A stretch of DNA of 64,000 nt from Arthrobacter sp. Hiyo4 (lineage in GTDB: Bacteria > Actinomycetota > Actinomycetes > Actinomycetales > Micrococcaceae), in NCBI GenBank assembly GCA_002370555.1, contig AP014718.1:496001-560000 (forward strand), in the 5' to 3' direction. Positions within the stretch are counted from its first letter, which is position 1. Each line of letters starts with the position of its first letter. Both the position numbers and the translations under genes were made by a program. Below the pieces are notes generated by a model. It made no database searches, had not been told where the DNA came from, and was given only the letters and a program-made list of their open reading frames with translations. Below are positions 1 to 10,767 of the stretch, one piece after another.

Positions 1-584
1 GCGTCCAAGGCGGAAAAGGGCTCGTCCAGCAGCATCAGTTCAGGCTCGCGGGCCAGGGCGCGGGCCAGGGCCACACGTTGCTGTTGACCGCCGGAGAGCT
101 GGTGTGGCCGCCGCTTGGCCATGGCGGCGTCCAGCGAGACCATTTCCAGCAGCTCGCTGATCCGGCCCGCCGCCCCGCGGCGGCCACCCGCCAGCTTGGC
201 CGTGTCCAGGCCGAACGCGATGTTCTGGCCCACCGTCAGATGCGGGAAAAGCGCCCCGTCCTGGGCCACGTACCCCACCTGGCGCCTGTGCGCAGGCAAC
301 CATACGCCGTCGCCCGCCACCTTGGTGCCGTTGAGGGAGATGCTGCCGGTGGCTGGGTGTTCAAAGCCCGCGATCAGCCGCAACAGGGTGGTTTTGCCCG
401 AGCCGGAGGGCCCCACAATGGCGGTGGTTCCGCCCTTGGCCACGGACAGGTTGACGCCCTTGAGGACGGCCTGGGACGCAAAGTTCTTGGTGACGTCTGC
501 AATCTGCAGGTGGCTGTTGGTGGAGGGAGCTACGGACGGCGCGATCCGCGGTTCCGGAAGCCTGGAGGGGGATTGTTCGGTCAC
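1..584 (-). CDS. Iron(III) ABC transporter ATP-binding protein, 3' part cut by window edge
   Basis: ATPase subunit that would power ferric-iron uptake across the membrane with the permease and binding protein encoded just upstream. Walker A (GPSGSGKTT) lies near residues 58-66, the signature LSGGQQQR near 160, and Walker B (LMLLDEP) close to the window edge, so roughly the first 195 residues are present and the C-terminus is missing. The start is a GTG whose GTGA overlaps the stop of the permease gene (581-584), a normal translational coupling. The fold is certain. The iron assignment rests on the linked FbpA-like binding protein and the iron box at 3316. Confidence 0.88.
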   Translation of the reverse strand, partial: MTEQSPSRLPEPRIAPSVAPSTNSHLQIADVTKNFASQAVLKGVNLSVAKGGTTAIVGPSGSGKTTLLRLIAGFEHPATGSISLNGTKVAGDGVWLPAHRRQVGYVAQDGALFPHLTVGQNIAFGLDTAKLAGGRRGAAGRISELLEMVSLDAAMAKRRPHQLSGGQQQRVALARALAREPELMLLDEPFSALD

Positions 585-2079
585 TGTCCGGCCACTTTCT
601 TGGACTGCTGGAAGAGAAGGTAAGTCATGGGTGCCGAGAGCAGGATCATCAGCAGGGCGTAGGGGGCGGCGCCGGCGTAGTCGATCTCGCTGCTCTTGCT
701 CCAGAACTCGGTGGCAAGCGTGCGGGTCCCGTTCGGGGAGAGCAGGAGCGTGGCGGTGAGCTCGTTGGCTATGGCCAGGAACACCAGGGCCGCGCCGCCC
801 GCCGCCGCCGGAGCGGTCAGCCGCAGCGTGACGCGGATGAAGGCCAGCAACGGCGGTTTGCCCAGGGACTGTGCAGCTTCGTCGAGTTCCTTGGGGGCTT
901 GGGACAGGCCGGCGCGGAGGGTGACCAGCGCCCGCGGCAGGAACAGCAGGACGTAGGCGGCCACCAGAACTCCGGCTGTTTGGTAGACGCCGGGGACCAG
1001 CCGGATGCTGACGGTGACGAACGCGAGGCCCACCACAATCCCGGGCAGGGAACTGGTGACGTAGTTGGAGAGCTCCAGGGACTTGCTGAACCAGCTGGGG
1101 TGCCGCACGGCAAGGAAGGCCATGGGGAACGCGACGGCGGTTGTCACCACCGCGCCGGCCAGGCCGTAGCCGAGCGTGGTCAGGAGGGCCGGTGCGAACT
1201 CGTCGGCCGCCCAGATTGCAGGACCGCCCGCGATGATCCAGCGCAGGACGAAGAACACCGGCAACCCGAAGGCCAGTCCCGTCAGCGCGAGCAGGGACAG
1301 CTGCGCCGGGACCTGGTACGCGTGCAGCGGCAGGCGCAGGGCCCTGGCCTGGGCGCCGGATCCTATACGGGCGTAGCGGGCGTTGCCCCGGCCGCGGACC
1401 TCCACCACCAGCAGGATCAGGCAGAAAAACACCAGGACGCTGGCGAGCATGTTGCCGGCGGTGCCGTTGAAAGTGGACTGGTACTGGACCATGATCGCGG
1501 TGGTGAACGTGTCGAACCGGATCATCGCGAACGCACCGTATTCGGCGAGCAGGTGCAGGGACACCAGGAGGGCGCCGCCGGTCATGGCGATCCTGAGCTG
1601 GGGGAGAACAACCCGGAAAAAGACCCGCCAGTTGCCGAGGCCCAGTGAGGCAGCCGACTGTTCGATGGCCGGGTCCAGGCGGCCGAGGGTTGCCGCGGCG
1701 GGGATGTACACCAGCGGGAAATACGAAAGCGTGGCGATGAGGACCCGGAGCCCAGTCCGGCCAGGGACGGGACCGCCGAGACCCACGCGTAACTGTTCAC
1801 AAACGCGGGGATGGCCAGCGGCGCCGCCAGCAGCACTGCCCAGATTTTGCGGCCACGGAGTTTGGTCCGCTCCACCAGCCAGGCACCGCCCACGCCCAGG
1901 ATGAGGCTCAGCGGAACAGTGAACACCACCAGCAGCACGGTGTTGAGCAGGAGCTCGCCCACCCGCGGCCGGAAGATTAGTTCGACGGCGGTGTCCCACC
2001 CGGTTGCCGCCGTCATGTACACGACGTAGCCCAGGGGTACCAGGGAAAACAGGGCGATCAGTACAGCCAGGATGGACAC
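581..2079 (-). CDS. Iron(III) ABC transporter permease, frameshifted
   Basis: Inner-membrane permease of the ferric-iron importer, FbpB-like, with two halves of membrane segments. The N-terminal frame starts at a GTG at 2079 ([11 protein letters not shown]) and runs to about 1750. There the sense passes to another frame, which carries the rest ([15 protein letters not shown] onward) to the stop at 581. Both halves hold the expected permease signatures, for example [10 protein letters not shown] and [10 protein letters not shown], the cytoplasmic loops that contact the ATPase. A single-base loss near 1750 in a GC-rich run explains the break. No better upstream start exists before an in-frame TGA near 2157, so the start is fairly secure. 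Confidence 0.82.
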
Positions 2080-2175
2080 AGCAGAAACGCCGAAAGGCGG
2101 GCGGGGGCTGGTGCCCCGGCTCGCCGTCGCCGTGCCCCCGCTGCCGGGGGAGCCGAAAGATCAGTGGTCACTGAA

Positions 2176-3234
2176 TTACAGGAGTCCTGCCTTGGTCATC
2201 AGCTCGCTGACCGTCGTGGAGTTCAGCTTGGCCGGGTCCACCGTGGGGGCCTGCAGCTCCTTGATCGGAACGAGCTTCGCGTTGGCATCAACCTGGGAGG
2301 CGATGGCGTATTCGAAGGAGGTGCCGTCCTTGAGGACTTCCTGGCCCTGCTTGCCGGTGATGAACTTCAGGAAGGCCTGCGCATCAGCTGCCTTCTTGGA
2401 GGACTTCAGGACTCCGCCGCCGGAGACGGACACGAACGCGCCCGGGTCCTGGTTCTTGAAGTAATAGGGGGTGACGTTCTTGGAGTTCTCGCCGGTCTTG
2501 GCCTGGTCGCCGTAGTAGTAGTAGTGGTAGATCAGCGCGGCGTCGATTTCACCTGCGTTGACTGCCTTCATGGCGGTGCTGTTGCCCTTGTAAGCCTTGA
2601 AGTTTTCCTTCATGCCCTTGAGCCATTCCTCGGTAGCAGCCTCGCCCTTGAGAACGAGCAGCGCGGCGACGATGGCCTGGAAGTCGGCACCGGACGGCGA
2701 TGCAGCCCACCTGCCCTTCCACTCCGGCGCGGCCAGGTCCAGCATGGACTTGGGCAGCTTGTCTTCGCTGATCTTGTTCTTGTCGTACACCAGGACAGTG
2801 GAGCGGGCGGCGATGCCGGTCCATTTGTTGGTGCTCGGGCGGAACTCGGCCGGAACCTGCTCGACGGTCGCCTTGTCGACATCGGCGAACAGTCCGGCGT
2901 TCTCAACCTGCGCCATTGCAGGGGAGTTTTCGGTGAGGAAAACGTCAGCCGGGGAGGCTGCGCCTTCCTGGACGATCTGGTTGGACAGTTCCGTGTCCGA
3001 TCCCTGGCGCATGGTGACCTTGATGCCGGTCTCCTTGGTGAAGGCCTCGATCCATTCCTTGGTCAGGCTCTCGTGCTGCGCGTTGTAGACCGTGATGCCA
3101 TCGCCGGAAACCTGGCCGTCTGCGGACGGGGAGACGGTGGCTGCCGGGGACGTGCTGCCGCCACAGGCGGTCAGCCCGAGGGCTGCGGTGGCGGCGAGTG
3201 CGATGCCGGCCAGGGCGCTGTTGCGGATCTTCAT
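2176..3234 (-). CDS. Iron(III) ABC transporter substrate-binding lipoprotein
   Basis: Extracellular ferric-iron-binding lipoprotein of the FbpA/AfuA family, 352 residues, intact. A lipoprotein signal peptide ends in LGLTAC with the lipidated Cys at residue 24, followed by a Ser/Pro/Thr linker. The mature part begins ITVYNAQHESL, typical of family 1 iron-binding proteins. A YYYYGDQ segment (about residues 238-244) supplies the paired tyrosines that bind Fe3+ in this family. It is the first gene of the minus-strand operon with the permease and ATPase. The DtxR/IdeR-like box at 3316-3334 lies about 80 bases upstream of its ATG, so iron-dependent repression is likely. Confidence 0.9.
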   Translation of the reverse strand: MKIRNSALAGIALAATAALGLTACGGSTSPAATVSPSADGQVSGDGITVYNAQHESLTKEWIEAFTKETGIKVTMRQGSDTELSNQIVQEGAASPADVFLTENSPAMAQVENAGLFADVDKATVEQVPAEFRPSTNKWTGIAARSTVLVYDKNKISEDKLPKSMLDLAAPEWKGRWAASPSGADFQAIVAALLVLKGEAATEEWLKGMKENFKAYKGNSTAMKAVNAGEIDAALIYHYYYYGDQAKTGENSKNVTPYYFKNQDPGAFVSVSGGGVLKSSKKAADAQAFLKFITGKQGQEVLKDGTSFEYAIASQVDANAKLVPIKELQAPTVDPAKLNSTTVSELMTKAGLL

Positions 3235-3315
3235 CGGGGCTACTTTCTGGGGAAAAGTCTGGCGGACGGTCGGTCCTGGCGAGCCCGGAGTTAGGGTTGG
3301 CTCACTCGTGAAACT

Positions 3316-3334
3316 GTAGGTTAGCCAAACCTAA
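3316..3334. promoter_or_regulatory. DtxR/IdeR-type iron box
   Basis: A 19-base near-palindrome, GTAGGTTAGCCAAACCTAA, matches the published IdeR/DtxR consensus TTAGGTTAGSCTAACCTAA at 17 of 19 positions. It sits in the promoter region of the ferric-iron binding protein gene on the minus strand. A weaker partial copy of the half site (TTAGGGTTGGCT) lies at about 3291-3302. Function as an iron-responsive operator is inferred from sequence and location. Confidence 0.85.
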
Positions 3335-3402
3335 GACGCCAAGCGGCACAGCCCTTAAGTGATCAGGATCACATGCATTACGGAACTGTTGCGTGCCCTA
3401 AT

Positions 3403-4564
3403 TCATTCATGGCTTTTGTGGATGGCCGCTGCGGCCTCCAGCGCCATCCAGGCCTGCAGCTGGGTGGAAAGTTCGACGGCGGCACCTGGCGGGTATGTTG
3501 TGTCCGCCGGTTGTGCCGCGTGGATGGAGAACAGGACGCTCCCAGCCCTGGCTGATGCCTCTCCGCGGCCGGCGGCCGGCGGCCCGCCCAGAAGGCTTCG
3601 GCGGTAGCTGCCACAAGCTCCTTCGCGGTGTTCCGTGCGGACCCCGGGAGCCGGGCATCGACGGCCGCGAGCGCCAGGTACCGGCAGAGAATCCCGGTGA
3701 AGAGTCCGCCGTCGCCCGTTCCATCGCAGCGGATGATGCGCTGCCCCGGTACGGTGAGCCGCTTGGCGACCGCGTCCACCAGCGCCGCGGCCCTGGCGAG
3801 GTTGGCGTCGCCGCCGAGCTCCAGCAGGGCTCCCAGTACGGGGCCTTGGTTGTAGGTGTAGAGGGTGTTCTCCACCAGCACTTCGCCGGCCGGGCTGAGC
3901 CGGCCCCGTCAACATAGAGGCCCCGGGCCTCATCAAACAGCACGGCATTGAGCCAGTCCACCAACCGCTGCGCCTTGGCCTGCTGGCCTGTCCGGGCGTA
4001 GTAGAGCGCCACGGGGGCTGTGGCCGGGGTGTTCTTGAAGTCCCGTTTTTTGCTCCAGAAGGTTCCGCCGCCCAGGTCATCGGTTGAAGCGGAATCGAAC
4101 TGCAGGGTCAGCGTCTTACGGACCCTGGCGTTCCGGCGGCGACCGGGCTGCAGCGTCTCCTCGGCCAAGCTTTGCAGGCGGTGTGTCGCCAGCGCCAGCC
4201 AGGCCATGTCGTCGTAGTAGTTGTTGACGAAGGTGAAGGCGTTGCGCAGCCGGATCCCCGTGACCAGCCGGGACGCGAGCCTGCCGGCGCTGGGGTGGTC
4301 CGCGCCGTTGAACCTTGCCGCGGGGGTGGCTCCGTTACCCAGTTCGCGGCGGCCGGCATCCACCAGGCAGTCCACGTAGTGTGCCTGCCACCAGTAATGC
4401 CAGGGGTGGAGGAGGTTTTTCAGGTGTTTTGACGGCCATTGCACGGCGGCCAGGTGCGTTCCCGGCAGGAACAGCAGGCGCCGGCCGAAGAGTCCGGTGA
4501 CGGATCGGGCCGCCACGTTGGCCCGGTCCTGCCAGCGGGCAGGTTCGGCATCCGGCAAGGTCAT
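3403..4564 (-). CDS. GH76-like glycoside hydrolase (alpha-1,6-mannanase family), frameshifted
   Basis: Probable glycoside hydrolase of the GH76 type, acting on alpha-mannan-like glycans. The N-terminal frame (start 4564) contains NNYYDDMAWLALA, the motif with the paired catalytic aspartates typical of GH76, and GGGTFWSKKRDFKN, another family block. The sense moves to a second frame near 3885 (VENTLYTYNQGPVLGAL) and to a third near 3560 (the AVELSTQLQAWMALE C-terminus), ending at 3403. It has no obvious signal peptide, so it may be cytoplasmic, as some actinobacterial members are. The fold is well supported; the substrate is not. Confidence 0.72.
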
Positions 4565-4667
4565 CCGTTCAGCCTAGTGGGTGCGGCCCGCGGGATTTTC
4601 AGTTAACATGCACTAACTAATGTTCCGCGCCGGTCTTATGGTGCTGGGGCCGCATCAAGGAGGATGT

Positions 4668-5477
4668 ATGGACGTCTTGGGTACTGTCGCGCTGATTACG
4701 GGTGGGGCTTCCGGGCTGGGCGCTGCCACCGCGAAGCGCCTGTTCGACGCCGGCGCCTCGGTGGTGCTGGTCGACCTGCCGTCCTCCGCCGGGGCGGCCT
4801 ACGCCGCCGAGCTAAACGCCTCAGCGCTGAATTCCGCCGGCGGTTCGGGGGCACAAGCGGCCTTTGTCCCCGCGGACGTCACCAACGAGGCTGAGGTGCA
4901 GGCCGCCGTCGACGCTGCCGTGGCGCTGGGGCCGCTGCGCATTGTTGTGAACTGCGCCGGCGTCGCCACGCCGGGCAAGGTCCTGGGCCGGGACGGCGTC
5001 CTTCCGCTGGACACGTTCAACCGTGTCATCCAGGTCAACCTCATCGGGACGTTCAACGTGCTGCGCCTGGCCGCCGCGGCCATGGTATCCACCGAGCCGA
5101 TCAGTACCGAGCTCGGGGGCCCCGAGCGCGGCGTCGTCATCAACACCGCCTCCGTGGCAGCTTTCGACGGGCAGATCGGCCAGCCCGCCTACGCCGCTTC
5201 CAAGGGCGCCGTCGCCGCCATGACGCTGCCGCTGGCCCGTGAGCTGGCCCGCTCCCTGGTGCGGGTGGTAACCATCGCCCCGGGCATCTTCGAAACACCC
5301 ATGATGGCAACGCTTCCGCAGGACGCGCAGGATTCGCTGGGCCGGCAGGTCCCGCACCCGTCGCGCCTTGGACGGCCCGCCGAATACGCCAGCCTGGTGG
5401 CCCACATCGTGGAGAACGCGATGATCAACGGCGAAACCATCCGGCTCGACGGTGCCATCCGAATGGGGCCGAAATGA
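4668..5477 (+). CDS. Short-chain dehydrogenase, 3-hydroxyacyl-CoA dehydrogenase type 2-like
   Basis: NAD-dependent SDR of 269 residues resembling the HSD17B10 group, which oxidises 3-hydroxyacyl-CoA in beta-oxidation and branched-chain amino acid breakdown. The glycine motif TGGASGLG is at residues 11-18, NCAG near 92, and the catalytic Ser and YAASK lie around 165-182. I chose the ATG at 4668 because AAGGAGG at 4657-4663 precedes it; a start at 4620 would place that site inside the gene. Its last codons overlap the ATG of the acyl-CoA dehydrogenase (ATGA), so the two act as an operon for acyl-CoA breakdown. Confidence 0.88.
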   Translation: MDVLGTVALITGGASGLGAATAKRLFDAGASVVLVDLPSSAGAAYAAELNASALNSAGGSGAQAAFVPADVTNEAEVQAAVDAAVALGPLRIVVNCAGVATPGKVLGRDGVLPLDTFNRVIQVNLIGTFNVLRLAAAAMVSTEPISTELGGPERGVVINTASVAAFDGQIGQPAYAASKGAVAAMTLPLARELARSLVRVVTIAPGIFETPMMATLPQDAQDSLGRQVPHPSRLGRPAEYASLVAHIVENAMINGETIRLDGAIRMGPK

Positions 5478-6679
5478 CGGAGCTGCCCACCGCCGACTTT
5501 TTCGCGTTCGAGTCCCTCCTCAGCTCGAAGGAGCGGGCCAAACTGGCGGAGCTGCGGGAGTTCCTTGCCACGGAGATCGCCCCCTACGCGTCGGACTGGT
5601 GGAACAAGGCGGAGTTCCCGGCGCACATCCTGCCCAAGCTCGCCGCGCTGGAGCTGAGCACACCGGCGCAGCGCGGCTACAGCAACCTGTTCGCCGGACT
5701 GGTCATCGCAGAGATGACGCGCGTGGATACCTCGATCGCAACATTCTTCCTGGTCCACCACGACCTTTTTGTGGAATCGCTCCACGGTTTCGGTTCGGCC
5801 GGCCAGAAAGAGCGGCTGCTTGCGGACGCCTCAAGCCTGCGCATCACGGGCGCCTTCGCGCTCACCGAACCCGGCCACGGTTCGGACGTTGCCGGCGGCA
5901 TGGAAACGAGTGCCCGGCGCATCTCCAGCGCAACGGGAGAGCCCGACGACGACGGCGACGCGTGGGTGCTCAACGGCGCCAAACGCTGGATCGGGAACGG
6001 GACGTTCTGCGACTACATGCTCGTGTGGGCCAAGGATGAGGCCGTGGCTGCCAACGGGCACGGCGCGGTCCGAGGGTTCATCGTTGATGCTTCCTTGCCG
6101 GGCGTGAGCCGGAGCCGGATCGAGAACAAGATTGCGCTCCGGACCGTGCAGAACGCGGACATTGTGCTCAAGGATGTCCAGGTCGCCGAGGCCGACCGGT
6201 TCGCCGGCATCAGCAGTTTCGAGGACACCAACCAGCTCCTGCGCGGCTCGCGGATCATGGTGGGGTGGCAGGCGGTGGGGCAGCAGCTGGCGGCGTTTGA
6301 CGTCGCCCGGCAGTACGCCGTCGAACGCCACCAGTTCGGCCGGCCGCTGGCGAAATTCCAGCTCATCCAGCAGCAGCTGGTCACCATGCTGGGCAACGCC
6401 GTAGCCAGCATGGCCATGATGGCGCGTATTGCCCAGCTGCAGGACGACGGCGTGGCGGACATGCCGCAGGTGGCCCTCGCCAAGTCCTACACCAGCGCCC
6501 GGATGCGCGAGACAGTGGCGCTGGGCCGGTCCCTCCTGGGCGGCAACGGCATCGTGACCGACTACCGGATGGCCAAAATCTTCGCCGACGCCGAGGCCAT
6601 CTACACCTACGAGGGCTCGTTCGAAATCAACACGCTCATTGTGGGCCGGGCGGTCACCGGCGTCTCCGCGATCGTCTGA
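5474..6679 (+). CDS. Acyl-CoA dehydrogenase (glutaryl-CoA dehydrogenase-like)
   Basis: FAD-dependent acyl-CoA dehydrogenase, 401 residues and intact. It holds the family block [17 protein letters not shown] around residue 130 and the C-terminal [20 protein letters not shown], where the Glu is at the position of the catalytic base in glutaryl-CoA dehydrogenase-type enzymes. The start ATG overlaps the SDR stop by four bases. Together the pair would perform the dehydrogenation and hydroxyacyl oxidation steps of an acyl-CoA degradation route. The exact chain or branched substrate cannot be told from sequence. Confidence 0.88.
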   Translation: MTELPTADFFAFESLLSSKERAKLAELREFLATEIAPYASDWWNKAEFPAHILPKLAALELSTPAQRGYSNLFAGLVIAEMTRVDTSIATFFLVHHDLFVESLHGFGSAGQKERLLADASSLRITGAFALTEPGHGSDVAGGMETSARRISSATGEPDDDGDAWVLNGAKRWIGNGTFCDYMLVWAKDEAVAANGHGAVRGFIVDASLPGVSRSRIENKIALRTVQNADIVLKDVQVAEADRFAGISSFEDTNQLLRGSRIMVGWQAVGQQLAAFDVARQYAVERHQFGRPLAKFQLIQQQLVTMLGNAVASMAMMARIAQLQDDGVADMPQVALAKSYTSARMRETVALGRSLLGGNGIVTDYRMAKIFADAEAIYTYEGSFEINTLIVGRAVTGVSAIV

Positions 6680-6696
6680 CCCCCGCCCGGCAGGCG

Positions 6697-6759
6697 GCGC
6701 GAACTGGCAGGTAATACCCTCAAAACGCGACTTTGCGGGTATTACTTGCCAGTTGGCGC
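6697..6759. repeat. REP-like intergenic palindrome
   Basis: Two 22-base arms, 6697-6718 and 6738-6759, are inverted copies that match at 20 of 22 positions (core AACTGGCAGGTAATACC and its complement). The 19-base loop itself contains CAAA/TTTG pairing. The element fills the whole gap between the convergent acyl-CoA dehydrogenase and DUF1684 genes. It could act as a bidirectional terminator, but it lacks U-runs, and its form is more like a mobile REP-type palindrome. Confidence 0.75.
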
Positions 6760-7595
6760 TCAGTCGGTGAGCATCGGGTCCTTCTCGCCGGCTTCGATCC
6801 GGTAGTCCAGGCTGTTGTTCTTCACGGGCATGGGGCAGGTGCCGTACGGGGTGAACGCGCTGGGGTAGTTGATGGCGCGGTTGAAGTCCAGGACCACCGT
6901 GGCCTTCCCGGCCGCGTCAATGCGCGGCCTTGGGGTGGAGACCTTCCGCCATTCATCCGTTGATTCGCCGTTGGTCCCGTCATGGAACGTAATGGTCAGC
7001 GCGCCCAGTTTTTCCTCCTCCGCGTGCAGCCGGTACTCGTGGTCAATGCCCGGCAGCCGGAAAACCACCTCGCCCACCGAATAATGCACGCCGTCCACCA
7101 GCGGATTGGCCGTTCCGATCGGGACGGCCACCGGTTCCGGATACGCCTCGTAGGCCGCCTCAACCACCAGGTCCGGGTTGTAGTCGAACGTGGGAACGCC
7201 GTCGAACTCCGTCAGCACCGGCGAGCCGGAATCGCGGGTCCGGATGGCGTACCGGTCTGCGCGCATGGCGAGTTCCACCACTACCTGCTGCCCGTCCGCG
7301 CCGCCGAACTGCACCCACATCAGGGATTCCTCGTTGGCCAGGGAGGCGGTAATGGTCCCGTCCACCGGCTCGCCGGTTTCCACCAGCGTCAGGCGGTCCT
7401 GCGCCGCAGCGGTGAGTGTCGCCGTCGTGCCGTCCGTTGACCAGAGGCCGGGGCGAGGTCGACCCCGGCGGGCCGGGATTCCAGCCACTGGAACGAGGTG
7501 AGCGTCAGCCAGCCGTGGCGGGTGGCGAGGGCCTTGTTCCGGTTAGTGCGGAAACGCTGCCAGCGTTCCAGCTGCGCGGTTGCGGTGGTGTCCAT
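6760..7595 (-). CDS. DUF1684 family protein, frameshifted
   Basis: Cytoplasmic protein of the DUF1684 family, function unknown. The N-terminus (7595, MDTTATAQLERWQRFR, then HGWLTLTSFQWL) is in one frame and the rest (GLWSTDGTTATLTAAAQ onward) in another, joined near 7455. The C-terminal block NYPSAFTPYGTCPMP followed by IEAGEKD is the family hallmark. It converges with the acyl-CoA dehydrogenase and shares the palindrome at its 3' end. No active-site claim can be made. Confidence 0.78.
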
Positions 7596-7887
7596 GGTTC
7601 CTCCAAAAGGGGTTCTGATTCCCCGTCTACGACGTCAAGGCCTACAACCCGGCGCGGACGCTGTCCATTCCACCACGGACCGCCGCAGACCACCACGGCC
7701 GCCCTGCTGCCGGGCCCTTGTCTTGCCGGCGGCGGAGAGTAACGCCGAAAGCGATGGGACGGGCGCAATATCTGAGACGGATTCCGCCTTCGCCATCCTG
7801 TGCAGGTAGCATCGATAGCTAGTAACGTGGCTCACAGTATCCAGCGCAGTGTACGAGCCAAGTCCGAACCCTCGAAAGACAGCTTCC

Positions 7888-10708
7888 ATGGCTAACACTG
7901 CAATGAACTCCTCAACCGACCTCGCCTCTGAACTGAGGGCCGACGTCCGGCGCGTCTCCACGCTGCTGGGTGAGTCCCTGGTCCGCCAGCACGGCCCCGA
8001 ACTCCTGGATCTGGTGGAGCAGGTCCGCCTCCTCACCAAGGAGTCCAAGGAAGCCGCCCGCGGCGGTGCCGATGCCACCGGCCCCTGGAGCGCGCACGAC
8101 GTCGTCGAACAGGTCCGCGAACTGCTCGGCTCCCTGCCGATCGAGCAGGCCACTGACCTGGTGCGTGCGTTCGCGTTCTACTTCCACCTTGCCAACGCAG
8201 CCGAGCAGGTCCATCGGGTCCGCGGCCTGCGGACCCGGCAGGAGAAGGACGGGTGGCTGGCCAAGGCCGTCACCGAAATCGCTGCCAAGGCGGGCCCCGA
8301 AGTCCTGCAGGAAGTGGTCAACGGGCTGGACGTCCGCCCCATCTTCACCGCCCACCCTACCGAGGCTTCGCGCCGTTCCGTGCTGGACAAGATCCGCAGG
8401 CTCTCTGATGTCCTGGCCGAGCCCACGAAGGAAGGCACCTCCGCGCGCCGCCGGCAGGACCGGCAGCTTTCGGAGGTCATCGACCAGATGTGGCAGACCG
8501 ATGAACTGCGCCAGGTGCGCCCTACCCCGGTGGACGAGGCGCGCAACGCGATCTACTACCTCGGCGGCATCCTGACCGACGCCATGCCCGAGATGCTCTC
8601 GGATTTCTCGGAACTGCTCGGTGAGCACGGGGTCAGCCTGTCGTCCCAGGACGCACCCATTCGGTTTGGGTCGTGGATCGGCGGCGACCGGGACGGCAAT
8701 CCTAACGTCACGGCGGCGGTCACCCGGGAAATCCTGCAGATCCAGAACCAGCACGCCGTCCGCATCAGCATTGCGATGATGGACGAGCTGATCTCCATCC
8801 TGTCCAACTCCACCGCATTGTCCGGCGCGGACCAGACCCTGCTGGACTCCATCGACACGGACCTGAAGAAGCTGCCGGGCCTGGACCGGCGCGTCCTGGA
8901 GCTCAACGCCCAGGAGCCCTACCGACTCAAGCTCACCTGCATCAAAGCCAAGCTCATCAACACGGGCAAGCGGGTTGCCGCGGACTCCACGCACGAGCAC
9001 GGCCGTGACTACAGCTCCACGGAGGAACTCCTCAACGACCTCGAACTGCTGGAGCTGTCCCTCCGCAACCACTCGGCGTCGCTCGCTGCCGACGGCGCCC
9101 TGGCCCGTGTCCGCCGCGCCGTCGCGTCCTTCGGCCTGCACCTGGCCACCCTGGACATCCGCGAGCACGCCGACCACCACCACGACGCCGTTGGCCAGCT
9201 GATGGACCGGCTGGGCGGCCCGGCATCCGCTACGCGGAACTGAGCCGTGAGGAACGCTTCGAGGTGCTCGGCTCGGAGCTCGCCTCACGCCGGCCGCTGT
9301 CCGGCCACCCGATTAAGCTCGACGGCGTCGCTGACGGCACGTACGACGTCTTCCGTGAGATCCGCCGCGCCCTGCGCACGTACGGTCCGGACGTTATCGA
9401 AACCTACATCATTTCCATGACCCGCGGCGCGGACGACGTCCTGGCCGCGGCCGTGCTGGCCCGTGAGGCAGGCCTGATCAACCTGTTCGGCGAATCCCCC
9501 TATGCCAAGATCGGGTTCGCGCCGCTGTTGGAGACCGTGGAGGAGCTGCGTGCCTCGGCGGAGATCGTGGACCAGCTGCTGTCCGTTCCGTCCTACCGCG
9601 ACCTGGTCCGGTTGCGCGGCGACGTCCAGGAAATCATGCTGGGCTACTCGGACTCCAACAAGGAATCCGGCGTGATGACGAGCCAGTGGGAGATCCACAA
9701 GACCCAGCGCAACCTGCGCGACGTTGCGGCCAAGCATGGCGTCCGTGTCCGGTTGTTCCACGGCCGCGGCGGGTCCGTGGGCCGCGGCGGCGGACCGACC
9801 TACGACGCCATCATGGCCCAGCCCAACGGCGTGCTGGAAGGCGAGATCAAGTTTACTGAACAGGGCGAGGTTATCTCGGACAAATACTCGCTGCCGGAGC
9901 TGGCCCGGGAAAACCTGGAGCTGTCCCTCGCGGCAGTGCTCCAGGGCTCGGCCCTGCACCGGGATCCGCGTACGTCGGACGACCAGCGCGAACGGTACGG
10001 GCACGTTATGGAAATCATCTCTGACGGCGCGTTCGACCGGTACCGGAATCTGATCGACCATCCTGACCTGCCCGCGTATTTCCTGGCCTCCACTCCGGTG
10101 GAGCAGCTGGGCTCGCTGAACATCGGCTCACGCCCGTCCAAACGCCCGGATTCCGGGGCGGGGCTTGGCGGCCTGCGTGCCATCCCCTGGGTGTTCGGCT
10201 GGACGCAGTCCGGCAGATCGTGCCGGGCTGGTTCGGTGTGGGCTCGGGCCTGAAGGCTGCCCGCGAGGCCGGAAACTCCGCGCAGCTTGTGGAGATGATG
10301 GAGAACTGGCACTTCTTCCGGTCGGTTGTCTCCAACGTGGAGATGACGTTGGCCAAGACGGACATGGACATCGCCGGGTACTACGTGGCAACCCTGGTTC
10401 CCGAGGACCTGCACCACATTTTCCGTGCCATCCGTGAAGAGTACGAACTCACGGTCACCGAGATCCAGAACCTGACCGGCGAGAACGTGCTCCTGGACGC
10501 GCAGCCGACGCTCAAGCGGTCCCTGGAGATCCGGGACCAGTACCTGGACCCCATCAGCTACCTGCAGGTGGAGTTGCTCCGCCGCGTGCGGGCGGACAAG
10601 GACGCTGACGGCAACAGCATCAGCGGCGCCGAGGTCGACGAGCGCCTCCAACGGGCCATGCTGATCACCGTCAACGGCGTGGCCGCCGGACTGCGCAACA
10701 CCGGCTAA
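7888..10708 (+). CDS. ppc: Phosphoenolpyruvate carboxylase, two frameshifts
   Basis: Carboxylates phosphoenolpyruvate to oxaloacetate, the main anaplerotic step. The start is the ATG at 7888 ([12 protein letters not shown]). Motifs in order: [13 protein letters not shown] with the catalytic His, [26 protein letters not shown] with the catalytic Lys/Arg region, [15 protein letters not shown], and [12 protein letters not shown]. The frame breaks near 9220, where GGCCCGGCATC should read with one more C to give [13 protein letters not shown]. It breaks again near 10210, where a missing C in TCCGG would restore [14 protein letters not shown]. The C-terminus ends AAGLRNTG, as in the family. Restored length is about 940 residues. 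The enzyme is surely functional in the organism; the breaks look like sequencing losses. Confidence 0.95.
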
Positions 10709-10767
10709 AGCCATTACATGTTGCACGGCCCGGCGGCACCGGCCAATATCCAGGGTTTGAACTGCTC

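Noticed and set aside
2164..3294. 376-codon plus-strand frame opposite the iron-binding lipoprotein
   Set aside because: Antisense shadow; the minus-strand frame has the signal peptide, lipobox and family motifs.
7912..9288. 458-codon minus-strand frame opposite ppc
   Set aside because: Antisense shadow of a strong ppc match.
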